Shown here: positions 7,743 to 11,983 of the stretch, piece after piece
Layout of the letters: each line of letters opens with the position of its first letter
Position numbering within the stretch: the first letter of the stretch is position 1
Assembly (NCBI GenBank): GCA_037445085.1
Contig: JBBILG010000059.1
Coordinates: forward strand, 1-11,983
Reading direction: 5' to 3'
Length of the DNA stretch: 11,983 nucleotides
From: JBBILG01 sp037445085
GTDB lineage: Bacteria > Pseudomonadota > Gammaproteobacteria > Burkholderiales > Methylophilaceae
Made by a program: the position numbers and the translations under genes
Notes under the pieces: generated by a model
Told to the model about the DNA's origin: nothing
Seen by the model: the letters and a program-made list of their open reading frames with translations, nothing else
Databases searched by the model: none

Positions 7743-7771
7743 AATATAATCAACTGGTTAATCGATGTAAA
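7743..7771 (-). promoter_or_regulatory. Sigma70-type promoter of the Sel1-repeat gene
   Basis: Read on the minus strand there is a TTTACA -35 box (7771-7766), exactly 17 bases of spacer, and a TATATT -10 box (7748-7743), each 5 of 6 to consensus. The predicted start is near 7736, giving a leader of about 75 nt before the ATG at 7662. The surrounding 120 bp is clearly more AT-rich than the genes. Confidence 0.7.
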
Positions 7772-7790
7772 GCAGAATTTACTTAAAGTA

Positions 7791-7810
7791 TTGTCGCCGT
7801 GTTGCGACAA
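7791..7810. repeat. Perfect 7-bp inverted repeat upstream of the Sel1 promoter
   Basis: TTGTCGC (7791-7797) and GCGACAA (7804-7810) flank a 6-base loop. The repeat lies about 20 bp upstream of the -35 box on the minus strand, so it could be an operator or part of the transcription stop for the radical SAM gene coming from the right. No U-tract follows on either strand. Confidence 0.5.
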
Positions 7811-7854
7811 GGTTGCCAGCCGTTTTGGTTAACACCTTGATTGTAATATGGATG

Positions 7855-7880
7855 CTGCTGTCTCCAAAAGGCGACAGCAG
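7855..7880 (-). terminator. Hairpin just downstream of the radical SAM gene, possible terminator
   Basis: CTGCTGTC (7855-7862) and GACAGCAG (7873-7880) form a perfect 8-bp stem that can be extended inside by two C-G pairs around an A/T-rich loop. It begins five bases past the radical SAM stop codon (minus-strand sense). It has no following T-run, so intrinsic termination is uncertain. It may instead stabilise the 3' end. Confidence 0.4.
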
Positions 7881-7885
7881 ACGGA

Positions 7886-8974
7886 TCACGCCGGAAACAG
7901 CTCGCCCTGTCGCGGACTGCCGTCATGTGGCGGGCAAAACTGCGTGCAGTCGAGATGCTGCCGCCGCGCGTTCAGCCCGAAGCGCCGGCAGGCGAGGCGA
8001 AAGCGCCTGGCGACGAGATCGGCGAACGGGCCCTGCCCGTGCATGCGGCTCGTGAAATCCGCATCATAGACGCGCCCGCCGTGGCTCTGGCGGATCAGGC
8101 TCAGCACGTGGTCGGCGCGGAGAGGGTAGTGCAGGCGCAGCCATTCCTCGAACAGCCCTGCCAGTTCATGCGGCAGCCGCAGCAGCACATAGCCGGCCTG
8201 GCTGGCGCCGGCCTGCGCCGCCGCCCCCAGGATGCGCTCCAGTTCGGCGTCATTGAGGGCGGGGATCACCGGCGCCGTCATCACCCCGCACGGGATGCCG
8301 GCCGTGGCGAGCCGGCGCAGCGTTTCCAGACGCCGCTCCGGCGCCGCCGCGCGCGGCTCCAGGCGCCTGGCCAGGGTACGGTCCAGCGTGGTGATGCTGA
8401 CGTAGACCAGCGCGAGCCCCTGCGCGGCCATGGGCGCGATGAGATCGATGTCCCGTTCCACCAGGGCCGACTTGGTCACCAGGCTGAACGGGTGGCGCGC
8501 CTCCGCCAGCACCCCCAGGATGCCGCGCGTGATGCAGTACCGGCGCTCGATCGGCTGGTAGGCATCGGTGTTCATGCCCAGCGCAATGGGGGTGCAGCGG
8601 TAGCCTGGCCTGGCCAGTTCGCGCCGCAGCAGGGCCGGCGCGTCCGGCTTCATCAGCAGCCGGCTCTCGAAATCCAGCCCGGCGGAGTAGCCGAGATAGG
8701 TATGGGTGGGGCGTGCGTAGCAGTAGATGCAACCGTGCTCGCAGCCCCGGTAGGGATTGACCGTGCGGTCGAAGGGCAGGTCGGGCGAATCGATGTGGTT
8801 GATGATGCTGCGCGTGGCATCGACTGCCACTTCGGTGGCGAGCGGGGGTGGCTCCTCGTCCAGGCTGCCCCAGCCGTCATCGAACGTCTCCCGCCCCAGC
8901 CGCTCGAAACGGCCGACCGCATTGCTGGCGGCCGCGCGGCCGCGGAACAGCAGCGGTCGGACGGTCCCGCTCAC
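7886..8974 (-). CDS. PA0069 / Rv2578c-family radical SAM protein
   Basis: The 362-aa product contains the radical SAM cluster motif Cys78-x3-Cys82-x2-Cys85 (YRGCEHGCIYCYARPTH), which binds a [4Fe-4S] cluster and S-adenosylmethionine. It also has family blocks such as ALGMNTDAYQPIERRYCITR, TKSALVERDIDL, YVSITTLD and the C-terminal CTQFCPP. This uncharacterised family has some resemblance to spore photoproduct lyase-like enzymes, but no reaction can be assigned. The GTG at 8974 is chosen because it comes 7 bp after the SDR stop and gives the usual N-terminus (RGRAAASNAVGRFE). Longer in-frame starts would run deep into the SDR gene. It is probably the second gene of an SDR / radical SAM operon. 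The start has only a weak ribosome-binding site, so re-initiation from the SDR gene is likely. Confidence 0.9.
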   Translation of the reverse strand: MSGTVRPLLFRGRAAASNAVGRFERLGRETFDDGWGSLDEEPPPLATEVAVDATRSIINHIDSPDLPFDRTVNPYRGCEHGCIYCYARPTHTYLGYSAGLDFESRLLMKPDAPALLRRELARPGYRCTPIALGMNTDAYQPIERRYCITRGILGVLAEARHPFSLVTKSALVERDIDLIAPMAAQGLALVYVSITTLDRTLARRLEPRAAAPERRLETLRRLATAGIPCGVMTAPVIPALNDAELERILGAAAQAGASQAGYVLLRLPHELAGLFEEWLRLHYPLRADHVLSLIRQSHGGRVYDADFTSRMHGQGPFADLVARRFRLACRRFGLNARRQHLDCTQFCPPHDGSPRQGELFPA

Positions 8975-8981
8975 GCCGGCG

Positions 8982-9680
8982 TCACCAGGGCACTTCCTGG
9001 CCGTCGTAGGCGAAAAAGCGCCCCGACTGCGCGGGACTGAGCCCATTGAGGAGGCGGCGCATGCCAGTGACACTCTGCTCCGCAGTGATCCACGCATCCG
9101 GCCCGCCCATGTCGGTCTGCACCCAGCCGGGGTGGAGCAAGGCGATCCGGATGCCGCGCGGCGCGAGATCGATGGCCAGGCTCTTCGCCACGGCGTTGAG
9201 CGCGGCCTTGCTGGAACGGTACAGGTAACAGCCGCCGCTGCCGTTATCCCCCATGCTGCCCATTTTACTGGTGAGGAAGGCCATGCGCCGGCCTTCGCTG
9301 GCGGCGACATGGCCGACGAAGGCTTCCGCCATTTTCATGGGGGCGATGGTGTTGACGCGGAAAGCCAGCTCCCACGCCGCGACGTCGGTATCGCCGAAGC
9401 CGCGGCTGTTGCGGTCGGGATAGATGCCGGCGTTGTTGATGAGCACGTCGATGGCCACCTGATCGAGTGCCGTGGCCAGACGGCCGATCTGCGCGAGGTT
9501 GGCGAGATCGAGCGCGTGCATGGTGACCGCGCCGGGGTGGCGCGCGGCCAGTTGCCGCAGCACCTCGGCGCCGGCGGGCGCGCGGCAGCAGGCGTGGACC
9601 TTCCAGCCGTCGGCGGCATACTGGCGGGCGAATTCCAGGCCGATGCCGCGGTTGGCTCCGGTAACGAGTACGGTAGGCAT
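8982..9680 (-). CDS. Short-chain dehydrogenase/reductase (C-factor-like SDR)
   Basis: This 232-aa classical SDR has the NAD(P)-binding TGANRGIG at 7-14, NNAG at 82-85, Asn110, Ser138 (LTSKMGSMGD) and the catalytic Tyr154-x3-Lys158 (YLYRSSK): a complete Asn-Ser-Tyr-Lys set. Overall it resembles short SDRs of the CsgA/C-factor group, whose substrates are mostly undefined. The ATG at 9680 lies directly before the first beta strand and has AGGA about six bases upstream. An open frame continues further upstream, but its residues are non-SDR-like and would overlap the divergent dehydrogenase gene. The radical SAM gene follows after 7 bp. Cytoplasmic; cofactor preference is not certain from sequence. 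Confidence 0.92.
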   Translation of the reverse strand: MPTVLVTGANRGIGLEFARQYAADGWKVHACCRAPAGAEVLRQLAARHPGAVTMHALDLANLAQIGRLATALDQVAIDVLINNAGIYPDRNSRGFGDTDVAAWELAFRVNTIAPMKMAEAFVGHVAASEGRRMAFLTSKMGSMGDNGSGGCYLYRSSKAALNAVAKSLAIDLAPRGIRIALLHPGWVQTDMGGPDAWITAEQSVTGMRRLLNGLSPAQSGRFFAYDGQEVPW

Positions 9681-9761
9681 GCGAATCCTCGAAGGTGAGT
9701 TGCGTTGTCGGGTAGAATCTGCTGCGTTCAAGTTTAGCTCAATCGACCTACCGGGAAAATC

Positions 9762-11039
9762 ATGCGTGATCTTTCGGATGTCAGGCTGGGGGTCATCGGC
9801 CTCGGCTATGTGGGGCTGCCGCTGGCGGCAGCCTTCGGCAGGAAATACCCCACGCTGGGCTTCGACGTCAAGGCCGAGCGCGTGGCGGAGCTCACGGGTG
9901 GATGCGACACCACCCTGGAAGTGCCGGCGGAGGAACTGCGAAAGGCGCGCCATCTGCGCTATACCGCCAAGGCGGCGGAACTGCGCGGCTGCAACACTTA
10001 CGTGGTTACCGTGCCTACACCGGTAGACGCTTACAATCGCCCGGACCTCACGCCGCTCATCCGCGCCAGCGAGACCATCGCCGCGGTGATCGAGCCGGGC
10101 GACGTGGTGATCTATGAATCCACCGTCTATCCCGGCGCCACCGAGGAATGCTGCATTCCCGTCATCGAGCGTCTATCCGGCCTCCGCTACAACCGCGATT
10201 TCTTTGCCGGCTACAGCCCCGAGCGCATCAATCCGGGCGACAAGCAGCACCGCTTCCACAATACCCGCAAGGTGACCGCCGGCTCCACCCCGGAAGCGGC
10301 CGATTTTGTCGACGCGCTCTATGCCAGCGTGGTCGAGGCCGGCACGCACCAAGTGAGTTCGATCCGCGCGGCGGAGGCGGCCAAGGTAATCGAGAACACC
10401 CAGCGCGACCTCAACATTGCCCTGGTCAACGAGTTCGCGCTGATCTTCAACCGCATGGGACTGGACACCCTGGAAGTGCTGGAAGCGGCCGGCAGCAAGT
10501 GGAACTTCCTGCCGTTCCGGCCCGGCCTGGTGGGCGGCCACTGCATCGGCGTCGATCCCTACTACCTCACCCACAAGGCGCAGGCGCTGGGCTATCATCC
10601 CGAGGTGATCCTGGCCGGGCGCCGCATCAACGACGGCATGGGCGCCTACGTGGCGGAGCAGGTCATCAAACTCATGACCCACAAGCGCATCCAGGTGGTG
10701 GATGCCAGCGTGCTGGTGATGGGACTCGCCTTCAAGGAAAACTGCACCGACCTGCGCAACACCCGCGTCATCGACATCGTGCGCGAATTCGAGCACTACA
10801 ACGCCCGCGTGGACGTGTACGACCCCTGGGTGGATATCGAGGAGGCGCGTCGCGAATACGGCCTCACGCCCGTCGAGCGCCTGCAGGAAGGCCGCTATGA
10901 CGCCATCATCCTGGCCGTTGCCCACCGCCAGTTTGCCGACATGGGGGCATCACGCATCCGTGCGCTGGCCAGGCCGGTTTCGGTGCTCTACGACGTCAAG
11001 AGCCTGCTGCCGCGCGACGAGGTGGACGGGCGGTTGTGA
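9762..11039 (+). CDS. tviB: Nucleotide-sugar 6-dehydrogenase, TviB/WbpO type (UDP-HexNAc dehydrogenase)
   Basis: The 425-aa protein is a full-length UDP-sugar dehydrogenase: N-terminal NAD-binding Rossmann fold (GLGYVG at 13-18), VTVPTPVD, ESTVYPGATEE, AGYSPERINPGDK, the helix KVIENTQRDLNIALVNE, and catalytic Cys261 in GGHCIGVDPYYLTHKAQ, then a C-terminal UDP-binding domain (MGLAFKENCTDLRNTR). The DPYYLTHKA wording and length place it with Vi-antigen TviB / WbpO / WbpA enzymes, which oxidise UDP-GlcNAc or UDP-GalNAc to the uronic acid for surface polysaccharides, rather than with UDP-glucose dehydrogenases. Substrate choice between GlcNAc and GalNAc is inference. The ATG at 9762 has only a weak GGGA upstream. 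The 81-bp gap to the divergent SDR gene contains TAGAAT (9713-9718) but no convincing -35. No other polysaccharide gene is nearby. Confidence 0.9.
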   Translation: MRDLSDVRLGVIGLGYVGLPLAAAFGRKYPTLGFDVKAERVAELTGGCDTTLEVPAEELRKARHLRYTAKAAELRGCNTYVVTVPTPVDAYNRPDLTPLIRASETIAAVIEPGDVVIYESTVYPGATEECCIPVIERLSGLRYNRDFFAGYSPERINPGDKQHRFHNTRKVTAGSTPEAADFVDALYASVVEAGTHQVSSIRAAEAAKVIENTQRDLNIALVNEFALIFNRMGLDTLEVLEAAGSKWNFLPFRPGLVGGHCIGVDPYYLTHKAQALGYHPEVILAGRRINDGMGAYVAEQVIKLMTHKRIQVVDASVLVMGLAFKENCTDLRNTRVIDIVREFEHYNARVDVYDPWVDIEEARREYGLTPVERLQEGRYDAIILAVAHRQFADMGASRIRALARPVSVLYDVKSLLPRDEVDGRL

Positions 11040-11080
11040 GCGCCTGCCGCGAAACCGGCATCGCCCGTGCCGAACCACGG

Positions 11081-11086
11081 TAAAAT
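11081..11086 (+). promoter_or_regulatory. -10 box (TAAAAT) of the tRNA-Leu locus
   Basis: TAAAAT lies 10 bases before the orphan tRNA 5' half, which places the start site near 11093, a typical short tRNA leader. The -35 position has no good hexamer. A 5-bp inverted repeat (CCGTG at 11065-11069 and CACGG at 11076-11080) abuts the box. No comparable promoter is seen immediately before the complete tRNA at 11297, so this box probably drives the whole cluster. Confidence 0.5.
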
Positions 11087-11096
11087 GCCATCTCCT

Positions 11097-11138
11097 GCCC
11101 GGGTGGTGAAATTGGTAGACACAAGGGACTTAAAATCT
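11097..11138 (+). pseudogene. Orphan 5' half of a tRNA-Leu(UAA) gene
   Basis: From the acceptor 5' strand GCCCGGG through the D-arm (GGTAGACAC) and into the anticodon loop (GACTTAAAATC), this reads as an intron-free tRNA-Leu(UAA). After AAAATC the tRNA pattern stops: there is no TCCCT partner for the anticodon stem, no variable arm, and no CCCGGGC to close the acceptor stem. A CCACCA at 11165-11170 resembles a tRNA end, but its preceding bases do not pair with GCCCGGG. Bases 11097-11134 match the complete gene at 36 of 38 positions. It is best read as a relic of duplication or of an element insertion. If transcribed, it would precede the real tRNA on the same RNA. Confidence 0.75.
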
Positions 11139-11296
11139 GTTTTGTCAAGTCCTTTCTGCTTGCGCCACCAGGGCGGAAGGTCAATAGTGACAACGGTTTG
11201 TGAGCATCCAAGGCGTAGCCTCGCGGCTCGGCTTGATGGTCAGGAGCCAAGCAGGAGCCAGTAGAGAGAGGTGTAGGCTCCTGTGCATCGTGCAAT
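11139..11296 (+). other. Hairpin-rich 158-bp segment of unknown identity
   Basis: No convincing protein gene is visible. Several RNA-like hairpins follow each other: CCTTTC / GGAAGG (11151-11156 with 11175-11180, one G-T pair) enclosing GCC / GGC; GTCA / TGAC (11180-11183 with 11188-11191); a nested stem CAAG-AGCC / GGCT-CTTG (about 11209-11236, loop TCGC); and a perfect 8-bp stem CAGGAGCC / GGCTCCTG (11252-11259 with 11276-11283). CAGGAGCC also occurs as a direct repeat (11241-11248 and 11252-11259). It lies between the two tRNA-Leu 5' halves. It could be a degraded ribozyme, a mobile-element-associated RNA or a small non-autonomous element; I cannot tell which. Confidence 0.5.
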
Positions 11297-11609
11297 GCCC
11301 GAGTGGTGAAATCGGTAGACACAAGGGACTTAAACAATTTGAGCCTTCGGGGGGAAACGCCCGAAGTGAAGCCCGTCAAAGTCGGCGAAAGCCCTGGATG
11401 CCCCGGCATCCGAGCCAACGCCGAGCCAAGCCCAAGCCTCACGGCTGGGAAGGCGTAGAGAGCAGACGGCGGGCACCTAAGGCCGCGAGGCTATGGTGAA
11501 GGCGTGCTCCAGACCACGAACAGCGCATGCGCTGGCGGCGAAAGCCGAAGTGGTAAGAAAATCCCTCGACCTCGCGGTCATGCCGGTTCGATTCCGGCCT
11601 CGGGCACCA
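11297..11609 (+). tRNA. tRNA-Leu(UAA), interrupted by a group I intron
   Basis: Exon 1 is 11297-11331 and exon 2 is 11558-11609; the spliced tRNA is 87 nt with an encoded CCA. The acceptor stem GCCCGAG / CTCGGGC is a perfect 7 bp. The D-arm is GTG...CAC, and the anticodon stem AGGGA / TCCCT encloses the loop CTTAAAA (anticodon UAA). The long class II variable arm is GACC-TCGC-GGTC, and the T-arm GCCGG-TTCGATT-CCGGC is perfect. Together these identify leucine class II tRNA with anticodon UAA, which reads UUA and UUG. The intron sits after U34. The complete folding in both exons suggests a functional gene once spliced. Confidence 0.93.
11332..11557 (+). ncRNA. Group I self-splicing intron (IC3-like) in the tRNA-Leu anticodon loop
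   Basis: The 226-nt intron follows a U (T11331) and ends in G (G11557), as group I introns do. It begins AAACAATTTGAGCC, close to the cyanobacterial tRNA-Leu intron start, so GAGCC can pair with exon GGACTT in P1 with a U-G at the splice site. P2 is CTTCGGG / CCCGAAG (11345-11351, 11360-11366). The core wording resembles the Azoarcus tRNA-Ile intron as I remember it: CAACGCCGAGCCAAGC (11416-11431), CACCTAAGGC (11474-11483) and GCTATGGTGAAGGC (11490-11503). P7 is GAGCA / TGCTC (11460-11464, 11505-11509), where Azoarcus has GACTA / TAGTC, a covariation that supports the pairing. Further hairpins are GGATGC / GCATCC (11396-11411) and AGCC / GGCT (11435-11446). It has no reading frame and should not be mobile by itself. 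Confidence 0.92.
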
Positions 11610-11613
11610 ATTC

Positions 11614-11646
11614 AAGCCGCTTCCTTCGGGGAGCGGCTTTCAATTT
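11614..11646 (+). terminator. Rho-independent terminator of the tRNA-Leu locus
   Basis: AAGCCGCT (11614-11621) pairs with AGCGGCTT (11632-11639). The stem continues inward with T-G, C-G and C-G to a TTCG tetraloop (11625-11628), giving 11 bp in all. TTTCAATTT follows. It begins five bases after the tRNA CCA. The group IIC intron starts directly after the AATTT. Confidence 0.85.
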
Positions 11647-11929
11647 GTGCGCCCGGCAGGGCGCACTTACTTGGAGGTGGAAGTCCTCTACTCGCCCGAC
11701 AAGGGGAAGAGTTAGCCGAACGGCAAGGGTGTTCTGGGCGACTGGAAATCTGGAGGAAGCCGAAGGCAAAGCGCTGGCCTGACGAACAGGAAGCGGATAT
11801 GAGGCGGCACGGCGGGGTAAGGCGGCAAATATCGTCAAAGCCCGAAACTTGTACGGGACGCCGTGGCGTAGATCCGACGGGCATAAGCGTGAAGGTGGGT
11901 GCGTCATACCCGGGGAGATCTGGCGGTCT
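11647..11929 (+). mobile_element. Group IIC intron, 5' ribozyme part (domains I-III), interrupted
   Basis: The segment opens GTGCGCCCGGCAGGG and carries the landmarks of the Oceanobacillus iheyensis class C intron in the same order: GTTAGCCGAACGGCAAGGGTG (11711-11731; quoted in part), GGCGACTGGAAATCTGGAGG, CCTGACGAACAGGAAG, ATATGAGGC, and ACCCGGGGAGATCTGG at the end of domain III (11908-11923). Class C introns insert just behind transcription terminators, and this one begins 7 bases after a terminator stem. A candidate EBS1 (AAAT, 11746-11749) can pair with the last exon bases ATTT (11643-11646). Domain IV, its reverse transcriptase and domains V-VI are not present before the window ends; an IS begins at about 11930. 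No splicing is possible unless the 3' part lies beyond the IS. Confidence 0.82.
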
Positions 11930-11983
11930 TGTCAAGCGACACCAGGAACTGACCCCCTGGCGACATCCGGAATTGACCCCCTC
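11930..11983. mobile_element. End of an IS21-like insertion sequence (runs off the window)
   Basis: The sequence TGTCAAGCGACACCAGGAAC opens the element. It is followed by two copies of a repeat ending in AACTGACCCCCT / AATTGACCCCCT. A TGT...end with tandem internal repeats of this wording is typical of IS21-family (istA/istB) elements. Only 54 bases are in the window, so the family is a pattern-based call and neither the transposase nor the other end can be seen. Confidence 0.55.
11936..11982. repeat. Two 23-bp tandem repeats inside the IS end
   Basis: Units at 11936-11958 and 11960-11982 match at 20 of 23 bases with a period of 24 (GCGACAYC-x-GGAA-Y-TGACCCCCT). Such repeated sites at the ends of IS21-type elements are thought to bind the transposase. 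Confidence 0.75.

Larger units (their letters stand above)
11097..11334 (+). repeat. Direct repeat of the tRNA-Leu 5' half, period 200 bp
   Basis: Bases 11097-11134 and 11297-11334 are 36 of 38 identical, differing at the sixth base (G/A) and the seventeenth (T/C). The flanks on both sides are unrelated, so the repeat starts at tRNA base 1 and ends a few bases past the group I intron insertion point. It resembles a pair of short attachment-type repeats around a 162-bp segment. Confidence 0.85.

Noticed and set aside
8975..9310. N-terminal extension of the radical SAM protein
   Set aside because: The extension lies wholly within the SDR gene in another frame. The GTG at 8974 gives the expected family N-terminus and length.
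9681..9953. N-terminal extension of the SDR protein to 9953
   Set aside because: The extra residues are not SDR-like and would cover the start of the dehydrogenase gene on the other strand; the ATG at 9680 directly begins the Rossmann fold and has a ribosome-binding site.
11139..11170. A full second tRNA ending in CCACCA at 11165-11170
   Set aside because: The bases before CCACCA cannot pair with the GCCCGGG acceptor strand, the anticodon stem has no partner, and no T-arm of 5 bp can be formed.
11504..11907. Short open frames across the tRNA/intron region on both strands
   Set aside because: They run through tRNA exon 2, the terminator and the group II ribozyme and have no ribosome-binding site or domain; the RNA features explain the sequence better.
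11936..11982. CRISPR array from the two GACCCCC repeats
   Set aside because: There are only two units with one base between them and no spacers; the pattern fits IS-end repeats.

Overview
The window looks like the chromosome of a GC-rich beta- or gammaproteobacterium. The support is an RmuC / MoaD-MoaE / Lon-like protease / Hsp15 gene set, a PA0069-type radical SAM protein, a TviB/WbpO-type nucleotide-sugar dehydrogenase, and Shine-Dalgarno and sigma70-like signals. I cannot name the genus from the sequence. The first 11 kb is ordinary, densely coding chromosome. The last 0.9 kb is a small RNA and mobile-element cluster and is the most interesting part.

Region 1 (50-1909, minus strand): an HDOD-receiver signalling protein followed 15 bp later by a DUF456 membrane protein. 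Region 2 (2032-7064, plus strand): a tightly packed run of rmuC, a 58-aa hypothetical gene, moaD, moaE, a Lon-family (S16) protease and hslR (Hsp15). Junctions are from +2 bp to an 11-bp overlap, so the genes are probably co-transcribed and translationally coupled. A consensus TATAAT lies 6 bp from the rmuC ATG and predicts a leaderless or nearly leaderless mRNA. The operon mixes DNA maintenance (RmuC), molybdopterin synthase (MoaD-MoaE) and stress or protein-quality functions (Lon-like, Hsp15).

Region 3 (7078-9680, minus strand): a secreted Sel1-repeat protein with a well-formed promoter of its own, then an SDR / radical SAM gene pair transcribed toward it. The 223-bp gap between them (7663-7885) holds that promoter and two perfect inverted repeats. 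Region 4 (9762-11039, plus strand): a UDP-sugar 6-dehydrogenase, divergent from the SDR gene.

Region 5 (11040-11983, plus strand) has no protein gene. In order it holds a tRNA-type -10 box; an orphan 5' half of a tRNA-Leu(UAA) gene; about 158 bp of hairpin-rich sequence of unknown identity; a complete tRNA-Leu(UAA) gene split after U34 by a 226-nt group I intron (IC3-like, similar to the Azoarcus and cyanobacterial tRNA introns); a strong TTCG-tetraloop terminator; the 5' ribozyme part (domains I-III) of a group IIC intron inserted just behind that terminator; and the end of an IS21-like insertion sequence that cuts into the intron's domain IV region. Two different self-splicing introns and an IS are thus stacked on one essential tRNA locus, whose 5' half is also duplicated at a period of exactly 200 bp.
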